From positions 85,900,670-85,964,669 of the forward strand of contig CM047427.1 in assembly GCA_026168455.1 (NCBI GenBank): a stretch of DNA of 64,000 nt, read 5' to 3'. The position numbers were made by a program, and so were the translations under genes. Under the pieces are notes generated by a model. It had not been told where the DNA came from. It ran no database searches and worked only from the letters and a program-made list of their open reading frames with translations. This DNA comes from Theocolax elegans (Eukaryota > Arthropoda > Insecta > Hymenoptera > Cerocephalidae). Within the stretch, counting starts at the first letter, position 1; the number at the start of each line of letters is the position of its first letter. Below are positions 13,621-27,600 of the stretch, one piece after another.

Positions 13621-13835
13621 GAAACAAAGAAGCAACTCAATCCGATGGTGCGCGTGCGAGGCAAAAACTCGCTCGGGAAGACATGGTAAAGAGAAGTCGA
13701 GGAAGTTCGCGTCTGGAATCATACGGCTGCTCCTCACGCGAGTTATTCACCCACACTTCGGTAGGGGAACAAGTTCGAAGAACTGCGGCAGGCATGTGCT
13801 GTCTCTCTCTCTCTCTCTCTCTTTCTTTATTTCCA

Positions 13836-13878
<43 letters not shown>

Positions 13879-14100
13879 GCCTCTCTTTCTCTCTGCCTCT
13901 ATCTCTGTCAGTCCTTGGAGCGAGTTTTTCCACGGGATTCAAGGTTTTCCCTCGGTGGACGACGAGCCTCAAGGAACTGGTCGTGGTTTTTTGTACCGGC
14001 CAGATGACGGAGCTGGTAACCGACTGCTTCGGTCAATGGATGCTCCATTTCGTTATCGGAGATTATGATGAGAGAGGCTTGTGGATTCAATGTTGTACGA
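13621..14100. promoter_or_regulatory. GC-rich island split by (CT)n; possible regulatory element
   Basis: A GC-richer block is interrupted by about 105 bases of CT repeats (13802-13908). Frames on both strands stay open mainly because the repeat lacks stops and codes poly-Ser/Leu or poly-Arg/Glu. The part after the repeat (about 13920-14090) has ordinary complexity and could be conserved non-coding DNA. No protein family is recognised. Confidence 0.3.
13802..13908. repeat. (CT)n microsatellite tract
   Basis: Two long CT runs are separated by a TTTATTTCCAT-type interruption and followed by CTCTCTTTCTGC variants. It is one of the longest simple repeats in the window. Confidence 0.9.
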
Positions 14101-15718
14101 GTCATATTGCTATATATATATACATACACTTTTGTTCTTCGTATTGTGATTAATCTATATATTTTTTTCGGATGGGTTTGTGTAAAATATTTGTTTAAAT
14201 GTCTAATCGAGAAAAATTTACTATACTTTATTGTAATGCTTATAGTAGATTTATATGGTAAATTGTCAATTTACAATTATTAGTTTTAGAAGTAATTTAA
14301 TTATGGTTATATATATATTTAATTGCTGCATGAATGATTCTAACTTTTAATCTAGTATATACAATATATATAGACACAATACATTTATATTGACCTTTTT
14401 TGCTTGAAAATGTTTGCTGTTAATCACGGTTAAACGTAATAATAGCATACGAAAGAAAATAATTTATGGAATTAATAATTACGCAAAATTGTTAGAAATT
14501 ATTACAAAATTTTCAATATCCTACAAATAAAATTTAGTGGGCATGTGTGTTTGATTCATTGAATTAGTTCAAAGAGCTTAATTAGTAAACTAGATATATC
14601 TGATATTCGATTAGTTAATACATACGAATAACCATATTTTAACTGACACTCTAATTGTTAATCTAAACGAGTATTTATTTTTGAATATATATATTCATTA
14701 AATCTTTAACTGTGTTAGATCATAATAGTTAATAGCTTAGAATCATTGATTTATCAGTCACATTAATTAGTGCTCTAAGATAATTACGTCATTTGAATAT
14801 GCTCAAATTAATTATCTTGGAGGCAATAAAAAAGTAATAAATTGTATTAACATTCATCATTCGTCAAATTGCTTAAAATTGATATCTAACAACATAACAC
14901 AGTATATTTAATCTTAGATAGTTTTTACTTAATTCTCAATAATGTTGATATATTAAACATTAAGCAAACACAGTCAATGTAAAATTTAAAGTAGTACATG
15001 CTTATCGCACTTTATTTATGTATTGTAAAATAAAGTATAGTATTTTTTTACTCTTTTTAGATTTTGTCTTCCCATCAGGACACAGTATATACTAAACGTT
15101 TTATATAGTATTATTTTATAAAATGTATTTATATTTTGTGCTTATCAAGAGAATTGAAACAGAAAAAAAATAAAAATATTATAAGATGATAAATTTTTTA
15201 TTATCAAATATATATGTATTAATTTTGTTATAAAAATAAAAGAAAAGTTAAAACATTATTATGGTGTGTATTTTATTTCTATATATTGCAATAAATTTAC
15301 TCGATTAATATGTTCAACCAAAACGCCCAAAAAAATTGTGTCTATACTATTTAAAAGAGACAATATAAATCGATATTGAAATTTCATTATTTCTATATCA
15401 TTATCAGTTGTACCTTTGTTATAAAGTAAATAACGATTAAGTTTCAGCCGCCATTCAAACTAAATAGAAACATTTGAAAGTTATTCGAATACTATTATAC
15501 AAAATTGTTGGATACGAAAATCTTGGAGGAATCTCACACTTATATTATAAAATAAAAGAGAGTCTTTGGTGAATAATGCAAAGTTTCTCAGTGACTCGAT
15601 AAATAAAACGCAAGTAAAATCACCGTTCGAAAAGTTAAGTATACGAACGACGTTTAAATAAAACACGCCACTCAGACGAACTTAGTGTAAAAGGCGCTTT
15701 AATTATCGAGAATACTGA

Positions 15719-15780
15719 GCGAGAGAGAAAGAGATAGAGATAGAGATAGAGAGAGAGAGAGAGAGAGAGAAGAAGAGAGA
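15719..15780. repeat. (GA)n with (GATAGA)n microsatellite
   Basis: GATAGA units repeat three times and run into a pure GA tract. It is a simple repeat. Confidence 0.85.
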
Positions 15781-16812
15781 TGTAGTTGAATCTTGCACCA
15801 AGTCGATTAAGATTCTACGCTTGCGAGAAGGAGGTTCATCTTTTGTACAGTAATTTTGACCTATTTAACGACTTATTGTTCATGGAGATAGGATAGTTTG
15901 ACAGTCTCCGCATCGCATCTTTCGAAGAAAGAGAGGAAATTGTAATTACCCGCGTACTCGCAGGTGTTGCCCTCATAAATGTACCTATAAGGCAACAGGT
16001 TAGGATGTCGGAATACATGCTCTCTCGTGGAAAGGATAGTTATGGAATTGGTATCAAGATGTTACCACCGTATGTGAATTAAATCTAGGTTATTATATCA
16101 ATAATACGTATGGGTTGGGAACGTTTTAAACCGTATTAGCGATACGTCTTTCTTGAACTATGTTACATATACGTTTTCTTACGTTAAAATTATAATTTTA
16201 AAAATCTATTCGTATATTCAAATTCGTAATTTTTATAATTATTAAACTCGAACAGCATTAATTTTCCGCCCACCCACTATCAATATTTGTAGTTTTTTCG
16301 TTTGTATTCTTATGACTTGGTTATACAAATTCGCGTAATCCGCGGTATTATTCAATACTGCTTTTCCATGTTTTGTCAACACTGTGAGTCAATAACTTGC
16401 TTGTCCCACTTATACATTTGTGCAAGTGAAAAAGTCTATCTTTTGACTTTGGGGATTGTCTTTCATTGTAAAATGATTCGCGTTCCTTTCTAACTCCTTG
16501 GTAATTTTAGTGGAGCGGCAACGCCCAATTTCTCGGTTACATTCCACCGGTCATAATTGAAACTTAGTTGAACATAAAAATTTTTTTTTCGCTAAATTGT
16601 TTGGCATGTTGTGTATACGTAAAATTTTAAAAGTAATTTATGTTAGGGAGAGAATTACGAAATAAATTTACTATTTGATGAAATACGTAACTGTACAATG
16701 AATTTACATTGTATTCAAATAACAATTTAAAATGATTCTTTGAGAATGATTATGTTTTACTTCGTTGGCTTCAATACTATTATTATTATTGATATTTATA
16801 TATGGGAAATTG

Positions 16813-16815
<3 letters not shown>

Positions 16816-16844
<29 letters not shown>

Positions 16845-16845
16845 T
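16816..16845. repeat. (ATT)n microsatellite
   Basis: About nine ATT units lie in AT-rich DNA. Confidence 0.85.
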
Positions 16846-17780
16846 ACGATATTGCATCGGAAATGTACCTACATTTATTACTCTAAAAATAAGCGATATT
16901 GATTCCAGTAATAGATTAAACGATATCTATCACGATGATATTGCGACGAAGGACAATAAATTATGAACTAATCAAGGAAAAAGACGATGGTTACATAAAT
17001 AAATAGAAACGGTATGAAAAATGTGATAATTTGCTATAGGAAATAAATGCATAATCAATCAATTTTTACAGATTATTTATAATTAATTTTCAATTACAGC
17101 CGAGGTTACATTTCAAAGTTATCTTTTCAACTTGGCTAAATAAAATATTATATAAATCGAAATTCACGGTACTATAAAATTATTCATAATGTAGTTCAAA
17201 GATTTATGTGAAAATTTTAACGACGCCATACAAAGTAATGAAAATTTAAGAAAATTCGTTTCGGTCAACTTATAAATAAAAAATGGTTATAATTTTTTTC
17301 CTGGTAACTTTATGTAATATTAGGTTTTATGACGTCCTGACCGACATAAAACAATACATAAAAAGTCTGCAATGAATAATAGAAAAAGTGATTTTGGTAT
17401 GTTAAATAATGTTTGCTTTCAAACTGGAAGTATTTCGTGAAAATGATTAAATATTTTAATCGGTACCTATGACAAAACAGATTGCTAATTATCATAAGAA
17501 ACCTAGTTATCAAAGTGAAATAGTTTCAGTTAATAGCAAAATAATTAATTCTAACCGGCACGTTCATATAATTTACTCGAGGTTTATGCTTTGGTTAAAT
17601 CTCATCGTAGCAAACTTAACATTCATGCACGTCTCGTATTCCAGAACGTATCTCATTTCAAAGAGTATCAAGAACAAAATAAGATGAACGCAACGAAAAA
17701 TAATACTTTTGTAGCATCTTAATAACTCGTTAAAAATATTATTAATGGATTTCGATAAATAAAATTTACATTACGATTTA

Positions 17781-20700
17781 AATTTAACCCACGATTAAAA
17801 GACGAACTGTTAGAACAAGTACAACTTCCTTACGTAACTGCAATGCAATTTGATCCGGGATTCGAGTTACCTGCAATACCGATTGCGCAACTCGGGATAT
17901 TACTTTCCAGGCCCTTCCCTCAAATATCTTTTTGTCTTCTACAAGGCCACAATTATTTATTTTATTCATTCAATTTTTATTACTGAACCCATCAAGTCTT
18001 CCCCGATTTCGTCGGTCGGAAGTCCATTGGCATCCAGCATCTTCTCGCCTCTCATCAGACGATATCGATTATCCAGATGTACGGCAGGCTGAACTTCGTG
18101 CAACGTTAGCCACTGGAAAATGCGAAATATATACCCGATGAGAAAAAAAAATAGAAGATAACGGGGGAGGGCTATGAAAATTGTGCGTTTGTTTATCGGT
18201 CTGGTAGGCTTTTGTGAATGATGAAAAGAGTAGTATTGAAAAAGTATCGGTTTCTTTTCGAAGATGGGTCTTGGAAAAGATGAAAGAAAATAATGTATTT
18301 TTCGATACGTGTACATATATACTCAATCTGCTTTTAGATAGAAAATACGATCGTATTTTTCCTAGAGATGATAAATATTTTACTTTTTTCCTAGCTTTTA
18401 ACAATTAGAGGAAAAGTTATATTACATTGAATATTACTTTTTTGAATGAAATTTGTTAACAAGGTTAGGAAAAAAAATCATTCAAACCGAAGGTTTATAT
18501 TTTGCTACATGATAAATGAGAGTAAATAAAACATTTTAAATGCATTCGTAATTTTTAATATAGTATGCGCGCAAAAACGCTGGGAGACTTTTAGATGAAA
18601 TTAGAAAGTTCAGCATGACAGTTTATTCTCGGTTCAATAGCAAAGTCGACACGGTTATGAATAAAATTCAATGGTCACTAATGGATTAAGTGCAGTTTTA
18701 TCATTGCAGAAATAAAAATTGAAGTTATCGCTTTGATATATTTATTAATGTCGATTCATACTATCCGCTTTGTTTTTCAAATACGTAAATATTATTCCAT
18801 GATTTACTCATACCGAAATGTCGATTTCGAAAAATTTCGAAAATAATTCTGTAATACTTTATATAAAATTGTTATACAATTATGTTTTGACAAATTGAAC
18901 TAGTGAATTACAGAATATAATGTCTCTCGTGTTTTATTTAAAAATTTATTTTAAAATTCATTGTTTGATTGGACGTAATAGAAATGATTTATTTATTAAA
19001 AGTGCTTTTTACCTCTGCAAACATACATGTTTATCAAATGTTGAAAATTGATTAAATAATCTTAAAAAAATATTTATAACAATGAAACAGGTGTTCCTCA
19101 ATGATAAATGAATGTATGTATGTATATAATACATACAGACGAAAATCCCTCTCATTTCAATATCCTCAGTTTGAGGGAATATACAAAACAGTTAAAATGC
19201 CTAAAAATAATACCAATCCCGATAAAGCCAATTTTTTCTACGTCAGTGTCGAAAAGCTTGACAAAAAAAGCTCTACTAGCAAGGCCCCCGCGATTAAGAA
19301 TCATCGTACCGAAAATCGAGTAAGCGGCTTATGCGACGTAATCGACGTCTCCTGTGGAAACCTTAACTTCGTCCTCACCTTTCAGCCTCTACCCCTGTAA
19401 GCCCCTCTTGACAAATTCATGCCTCGATAAAAGCCCTCGTATGTATCGGAAATTCGTGTGCGCTCCAGTATGAATTCGATTGACGGGCCTGATTATTTAG
19501 TTCGCAAATGGCAGGGGAGGATTTAAGCTCGACGGGCGACAAGTTTGCCATATTTTTGAAGAGTTACTCTCTCGCTCTCTTTTTTTTCAACGTCGTTATT
19601 GAGAGCAGATATATTGTATAATATTTGTATCGATGGAGGTCCACCTAGTCGCTGTAGGGACAATCTAACGTCGCTGTCAGCTTTTTAGATTTTTATCGGA
19701 TCTATACGTAATTTTATTTAAATTATTCCAGATTTTTATTGTGCATACTTTGGTTTTCTCAGATTAACGGCGTTAATTAAGTATTTATTGGATATTTTTT
19801 CCGATAGGTATTCGATGTATAAAATTTATAAGTTAATTTTTTTTAATGTCTGCTTCCGTGAGTAAAAGAAATAAATGTGCATATAATTCAATAAATAAGT
19901 TAAACAAAACCATTAAAACGACTGTTTAAAAAATATATAACGGCGTACAGTCTCAATTTTGGATATTTTTAAAATGTGAAATGTTTTAGAATGATTCGAG
20001 TGAAATTTTTCTTTAAGGTAATTTTCAATTAATTCCCCGATATTGAAAGTTGATTTGGTTCGTTAAATGATGGTATCTTTTATTTTCGTACATAGATATA
20101 TTGGCTCGATCTATCGTTACATTTTTTATAGGCTGTGGTTATTGATTCATTAAATGACTCGAGCGGTCGACTCGTTAAATCAATCGTTGACCTCATCCTA
20201 CATTTAATTTTCAGTTTTTTTCTTTCGCTACCTTATACAGCTGTTATTTTAAACAAACAAAATACATGTTCTTGATTCGAAATCTTACAATTATATATCT
20301 ATCGTACGTGTAAAATATTAAAATTGAAAATTGAATCGTACGTATATATACGTATACATTTATATCTCTAAACTTGAGCAATCAGCATTAAAAAGTGAAA
20401 TATTGGATTTCTGATAGTTCACTTTAGTAAAATAAATATATAAATTACTTTTATTCCCAGATCTGTGACCATTTTATTTCGTTCGCATTTGCAGGTATAA
20501 TTTTATTTTTATTCAATTTAAAACAAGATAGAGTTTTTAAATTAAATTCTATTAAAATGTATATTAAAAATTCTTTTCACGTGGTATAGATTGAAATTTA
20601 TATTTCAAACGCACAAGTAACCTCATTTTAATGAAAAAAAAACTGGAACACATAGTTTTTAGATTTACATTTTTTACAATACTTTGACACGTATGTTTTT

Positions 20701-21339
20701 TTGACGTATCTATAGAAATGGATGAAACGTCTTTACATCGATTAGAACTATAAATTAAATATTTTAAGAGATGTAGCACACATTTAATTAACATTCATAT
20801 ATACTTTAATCGTTTAAAAGTATTTATTTAATCTTTCCTTTAGATAATTAAATTTAATTATATAAAATTAAGCTCGGCTCTGAAAATCAAATGGCTGTAA
20901 TCTTATACAGAAATCCATATAACTGTTAAAATTTAATTAATCCTATTTTGTTTATAAAATTATCAATTATTTAAATATTTATTAAACATTTGTTACATAT
21001 ATTCAGAGATATCGTATTTTGGCATTTTAGAAATTTTAAACGAATAATATAAATGTACAGTTATTTGTTGCCGATCGTATCAACAATTTAAGTCAAAGAA
21101 GCAATTAAAAAAATGCGTACAATACAAATAATACAAACATATTTTTAACTGACTATTCTATTTACGCAGCACAATACTCTACGATAGGATCTAAACAATA
21201 TTATTCCCACCTTTACAAAACTTCCTGCAGCACATACATACCAAACCCGAATGCGAACGACATACGTTTTTTCATTTAACTTCAAAATATTCAATTTCCG
21301 ATAGCGGGATTTCCAATAACGTTAAAGGGATTACGTAAA
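17781..21339. other. AT-rich DNA with moderate-GC patches; no gene
   Basis: Patches near 17810-18120 and 19140-19560 have higher GC and complexity than the flanks, but no frame looks like a protein domain. They may be conserved non-coding elements of the Rbp6 locus. That is inference. Confidence 0.45.
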
Positions 21340-21790
21340 AAAAAAGGGATGGAAGAACGAGCAGCATAGATTTCATAAACCCCGTGACGTCATTGCGTAG
21401 TAACAATTGAAACACGAACTCGGTCGAATCTCTCATCCTTTCACTAGGTCTTATCCTCCCAAGAGTCTACGGGCGTTTTTTAGGCTTCCGGTGCAGAGTC
21501 AACGCACTACGTGAAAAGGACGAGATAGGTCTAATGCAGTTATGCGATCAGCAAATCGAATTACGTCGTTAGAAGCCACAACGAGGACGTTCCAGAAGCC
21601 CCGAAAGCTCAGTAATTCGAGCCTAAACGAAGGGAAGGTCTTCTTGAGTAACGTTTCTACGATTTCTATACACTGGTGGACGTTCAACTCGTATCGCGTA
21701 AAATTAATCGGGTGGGTTCGACTTTCTTTCTCTCTTGGTTTACGATAAACACCGGGGAGCAGTATCGTGGGCGTGATACGGTTAAAATGA
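21340..21790. promoter_or_regulatory. GC-richer patch with perfect CRE
   Basis: About 450 bases of higher complexity and GC include a perfect CRE/ATF palindrome, TGACGTCA, at 21385-21392. No convincing coding frame is present. A cis-regulatory role is inferred from composition and motif only. Confidence 0.3.
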
Positions 21791-23080
21791 CAGGTTCAGG
21801 TGCGATGATTCTCATTGCGTGTTTATAGCTATGCCTTTTCTGGTATCGAAATTAAACACTAATTACTGATATTATACGCATCCGATTAATAACACGTATA
21901 CAGCTTTCGTTTCGCGTGCATTCTACATTTATTAATATTCATCGACAAAAAAATACTTAAGAGACTTCAATAATTTTAAAAATTCGTGTTAATTTAAATA
22001 CGAAAATATTAAGTACAAATGTATGTATATACGTTTCATTGACGTATATATTTTTCATTATTAATATGCACGTTAAACATTAACGATTAACGAGCGATTT
22101 TCATATTTAACAAACAGTTTCGGTTAAAATATCAAATCGTCAATGTGTAATGCAATGCAACACATAGTGCCTGAAAATTCATATTATTCGCGACACGAAA
22201 TATAATGCAGACATCTAAACTTATTACTTTAACACATTCGCATCGAGTGGATAATTTTACCTGATTGCGCTATTGTTTTGTTGAAATACCATTATTTTGT
22301 TATAGAGACGATAAAAGCACAATTTTGGGTAATTATTATCGATTTCCATAATTCGGTCAGTCGACGATTTTAAATGCGTAACTCGATAAATTTGTGCATT
22401 TGACCCATCGGATCGTTGTATTTTACAGCTCACTAATTATTAAACCATTTCACTACCACGCGGTGTTTTGGACTACTCGAATAAAAAGGTTAGCGAATTT
22501 TCAAAGATGAAGATACCTTAATCTCAATATACCTTAAAGGAGAGACTAGTTTAACGATTCCCTGTGCCCGTTTACCGACAGACGCCACAACTCGAGAAGT
22601 TTTATTTAATTTTTGTCATTCGTTTATCGGTTTCCTGTTTCGTAAACAGTGTATCGCTAAATGTATTTATGTTACTTCGCGTATTGATGGGTCGTTATGT
22701 ACGTTTTGATCAAAAAGGATAAAAATGTAGGCCATCTTCGTTAGAAATTTTGTAAACATTTACGCAGCATGGATAACAAAATTAAGAAAGATCTAGGAAA
22801 TTATTTTTAAAACCTAATACTCTACCAGAGTGAGAATAGTAATATGAATTCTGCATAAAGAAAAAAATAATTTTATATAAATTTAAATTTGACTAGGAAA
22901 ATATAAAATAAAAAGTTGAATATTTACTTGCAAGAGAAATTGCAATTAATTTAAACGGTTGTATCAAATTGCGATATTCCAGTAGCAAGATAGAATCACT
23001 AAAAATTTGTTTATTTAGACGTCGAACTGTAAATTTAAAATTCAAATATACGGTAAAAATGTTTTTACTTGAAAAGCACA
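21791..23080. other. AT-rich DNA, no gene seen
   Basis: AT-rich non-coding sequence. Two TTAA-flanked stretches resemble piggyBac-type termini (near 22229 and 22440) but lack partners. Confidence 0.55.
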
Positions 23081-24680
23081 CATTTTCATGCGGACCGAAA
23101 CTTTGTCCCAGTAAAAACTCGGTGAAATCCATCTCAGCCTGTATTCCAAAGGTTATTTTATTGCGAAACCACCGACGTGTACATATATTATACCTCGAGA
23201 CCACAAAGCTTCGACCTACAGCGATAAGAAATCATCCATTTTTCCCATTCACAATCAATCAAGACCGTTCGAAATTCGCAAGTATAAGAAGCGCGTATTT
23301 CTTCGCTCCAGTTACGGAATCTTTTGAAACTCGATATATTCAACGTCGTCGGTCCAATTTTCCGAAGCTGACTCGCCCTTGTCGAACTGACAATGACGCG
23401 TTCCCTTCCTTTTATTAACACGGGCAATCTCGCTTGGAATTGACTCTCTTACTCTCTCTCTCTCCTCTTACGAATTAATTTTCGTGCGTGCTGCGTCAGC
23501 CGGAGTTTTGTCGCCCCCAAAAACATTTTTCAAACCGACCCCTTGGGTGACAAAAAAAAGTCTCTATTCCGTTGGCTCGGTTAATCGCCCGGAAATATAA
23601 TTTTCTCATTATAAGAGATTTCATGGCGAAGAAACCCTTGGTAGGTATATGGTCCGATAACGTTGCGGATACTGTTTTTGCCGCTAGGGAGTGGACACGA
23701 TTTTCTCGCATTGGGTTTCCGGATGCAGGCTAATCGCACCTTATGTATGAAATTTCGGTTGGGTTCGGTTACGCAGGATGTCGATTTTAAGGTTTCTTTA
23801 TATGCTATTTTCTCGAACGAGGGGTTGTTCAAGGTAATACTTGGAAAAATACTAGTAATATTGAGTTACATTTATACAATATATTATAGACGTTTTATTA
23901 AATTTTGTAAATTCATACATTATTCAACTAAAAGAGTTTTATAATCAATTTTTGCTATTAAATGTAGCACATAAATTTAATAAAAATTTTAAGTTTAACT
24001 CTGATTTCATGTATCGAAAAGCTAAATTATTATGTTGATAATATAAATCACATAAATATTACAACAGTCTTAACAATATGTCGGGTTAATTAAAAACGTA
24101 AATAGTAATTATCGTAGACGTAAAACATAAGTAACTAGGTCCTCTCTACCGGAATTCCATTTACCAGTGAACAATAAAACGAATCGACTACCGACTCGTG
24201 AAATTAATCTTTTACTCCGTTTGTTCAAGGAAGAAAAAAATCGGAACCGAGGGTAAAAGCCCGTGTCGAATTCTCTTTTCCTCAAAAACTCACGATGCCT
24301 GTCCAAGGGTTCGTGTCGCGAGATAAAACGTGCGTTCGTGAAAATGTTTCCTTCTTTGCAAGACCAAGAAAATTCGAAGCGAGAGATGCTCGAATGATAA
24401 GAGAAGCCTCGAGGGCAATCGTAACAGCCGATTCGGCATTTTCTTTTATTCATTATTGATCGGCCTGAGTTTCTAAATCTTTTAGAGAAGATTTTAGGAA
24501 GAGGAGAACGTCAAACCCTGCGTGTAATGTGAAATCGAGGAATTTCGTTGGGTTACGAGAGAGCGATTTAGGACGATGTATTGATATTTTGCCGTGATTC
24601 TTTTCTCTAACGACTGCGAGAGTTTGGGATTGAAAGGTTTCAGGTCTCTTGGAATTTAGCCATGACATTTATGTCGCTGT
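23081..24680. other. Moderate-GC non-coding block
   Basis: Two stretches (about 23081-23780 and 24110-24670) are more complex and less AT-rich than the flanks. Open frames occur on both strands but none shows a recognisable domain or sustained codon bias. A short CT run and a TGACNNNGCA-type site (minus strand, 23489-23498) lie within. Best guess is conserved regulatory or intronic DNA. Confidence 0.35.
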
Positions 24681-27600
24681 AAAATTTTATACACGCACCA
24701 GTTTTAGTAGAAAATTTGTATTTATTTTATTATTGATTTAATAAGTAAATACTCAGTTTCTTTAATGCGTTTAAAAGTGTACGCGCATTAGATTAAATCT
24801 TGACTACTTTCTCATATACGTTTATAAATTTCACGTAAATTTATACATTAACAAGTAAAAAGAACAAAATATGTTTGATAGGCAGTGTAATTTTAAATTA
24901 TACTGCCTTTAATTATAGGTTTCATAGGATTCCAAAAGAAAATTTGAAAATTATCAATATTTTAATGCGTTATAGTAAATTGCAATGTGTAATGTAATAT
25001 CACGGTTCGGTTAATGGAAACGTCATTTAGTTTATCAACTAGTATACATATTGGTGATAATACATTGGTATATTTAACTTAACGTGATCAAGTATATATT
25101 GTACAATAATAACCAACTCATTGTTTGTATTGTTACAAACAATTATATAAAAAATTAGTATAAGAAAAAATAAGCTTTGATATGAGAAACTGGTAGTTGG
25201 TATTCTTTATAAAATAAAAAATATTAGTTTAAAAGTCAGTTAGATTGTTTGATGATTTTAAGTAATAATATCTACATTTTTTTCGGTATTTCACACGTTT
25301 CTTTATATTACCCTAGCACGATGCGCTGCACAATTTACTATGAAATTAAAAAAGAATTATTTGACGATACTTTATTATTTTACCTGTATGATTTGTGTTA
25401 ATTTTAAATTTACTTATTTGATAATGTCAATATATTAAATCGTGATACTAACAATTTTACTAATAAGTCTCATACCCTCGCCTCCTTCTACTTTTTAGTT
25501 GGGACTTTAAACTATCTTTTTAATATAAAGATATATAAATCATTGGCATGTACTCCTGTATGTAAAGTAGGTTCTGTAGGACAGATATTCATGTAGTTAT
25601 ACATAACAATATTTGCGCCCAACGATTGAGCCTTCTCTCTTCCTTTCTTTCTTTTTTTAGCTAACTCGCGCGCCGATAAATTATCTAAGCGTAAACGAGT
25701 TTTTACATTGAGTCCTTCAACGATATTGGCTTTGTTATATACTCCCGTTCTCGCGTTTTTGCATTCGGGTAGTTTTTTGTTCCTCGTTGTTAAAACTGGT
25801 ATCGTCTCGGCAAATTTGGTTAGAAAATTTTTTTTTACGTTTCGATAGAGACGATTCTACGTAAGATTTTATATCTACTAATTTTTTAAATATTAATGTA
25901 AATCGTTAAATTGATTAATGGTTGTTGATTGGTAAATTTAATAAACATTGACAAAGAATTTTAAATAGCAATAAAAATTTGTAATTATCTATCTTGACGA
26001 TCCGATCATAAAATATTTATTGTCATAAGCGATATTTATTTTTTTTCAGGAGAAATTGAGCGTTTAATATTATTATAGATTTTCCGAATGATCAATCTTT
26101 TTCTATAATACGAACCGTCCGAGAAATATAAAATACTGCAAATGAATATTTCTTATCTGTTTTCAAACTTTATCGAGAAACTTGGAATTATTGACACTCT
26201 TTATAACATTCATGTACCTATCGGTTTCTTGACGTCTAATTCAAATTTAAAGAGATGACCCTTCCTAGATAATAGATTCTCAGTCTTTCACGTACTATTT
26301 TTAATGCTTTTGCAAAATTTATTTATGCGAAGAAATAAGAAATAATAATATTAATTATTTAGTTATGAGTAACGGAAGTACTCTTTTTTAATTTCATTAC
26401 ATAAGAATTTTTTTTAATTAGTAATATCTGTATGTTCTAAAATAAGAAAAATAAGTCTTATGTGAATAAATAAAAATAATATTTAAAAAAAAATAATAAA
26501 TAAATCTAACGTGCAGATTAAAAGAGATATTCAAATTGATAAATTCTTATGTGTACTACAAATTATAAATTAAAATCTTTGTTATTTAATAGTACGAAAA
26601 GTTTTTTAGCTTTATAAAAGTAATAAAAGGAAACCAAAATTTAATAACAAAAAATTTATGCTCTATAGTATTATTAAGAATTGCACGTAACATTAAATAA
26701 ATAGTGAAAGATTATAATTTGATCATTATAAATAAATAATAATGAAAGTTTAATCGAAACACGCAGTAGAAACGTTAAGTGCAATCGAGTGTACTGTAAT
26801 ATATATTTATATAATACTTAGTTCATTTTTTCAATATTTATTTTTGGCCTTTTTTTAAACAGGATTGAAGTTTTTCATAATTCAGTACTGTAGGATTGAA
26901 GTGATTGCATTTTTAAAACGAAGTATTCATAGATCGCGGTTAAATTAAATTATTATGTTAAATAAATTTAATAAATATAGAATAGAAAAAAAATAGCAAT
27001 ATTATTAGAATAACATGAAAATTGGCCAGAATTGGATTTATAAAAGAAAAATTGAATCTTAATTGACATCAAGACAAATCTTCAATATTTCTTACAAAAA
27101 TTGATATAATATGTATCTAATGCAATGTACTTTATTATTATGCGTATACAAATACAAATACTACTCGGTAAAAAGTCATTACAAATTTACCAAACAATTA
27201 TAATAAATATATTTAAATTACCATAGCTAGACTTGCAAGTAAAACATCGCAGATTTTGAACAGTCTCCGGGTGTTGAACAAAAAAAATCGTAACATAAAT
27301 AAAAAAAGGGAATAAATCGACCGACCGAATCCGCAATTTTCGATGCACAGCGAAAGGAACCCGGGTCGTAAAGCCCGTCGAACTGTGGGGTATATATCCG
27401 ATGCAAAAAGTGCAGACTGTAAAATAACGCGCCGGTTGTTGTCCGCATGAGAAGGAACGCTCCGGGAGAAGAAAGGAGCGGATAAAAAAAAGACGCGAAA
27501 AGAGAGAGAGAGAGAGAGAGAAGGCGAGAGAAAGGCCTCGAAAAATCGTAACCAGGCGTGTAAAAGAAGGGCGAAGTAGATATCCTAGGCTTTTTTGTCA

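Larger units (their letters stand above)
14101..17780. other. AT-rich DNA, no gene seen
   Basis: AT-rich sequence with stops in all frames. It includes a GA/GATAGA microsatellite (15719-15780) and an (ATT)n run (16816-16845). Nothing else stands out. Confidence 0.6.

Noticed and set aside
13683..14153. Open frame of 156 codons on the plus strand and overlapping frames on both strands
   Set aside because: They run through a (CT)n repeat that lacks stops and codes poly-Ser/Leu or poly-Arg/Glu. No domain, splice context or consistent frame is present.
22229..22460. TTAACACATTCGC and TTAAACCATTTCAC, both resembling piggyBac-type termini
   Set aside because: The two are in the same orientation and neither has a reverse-complement partner at a sensible distance, so no element can be delimited.
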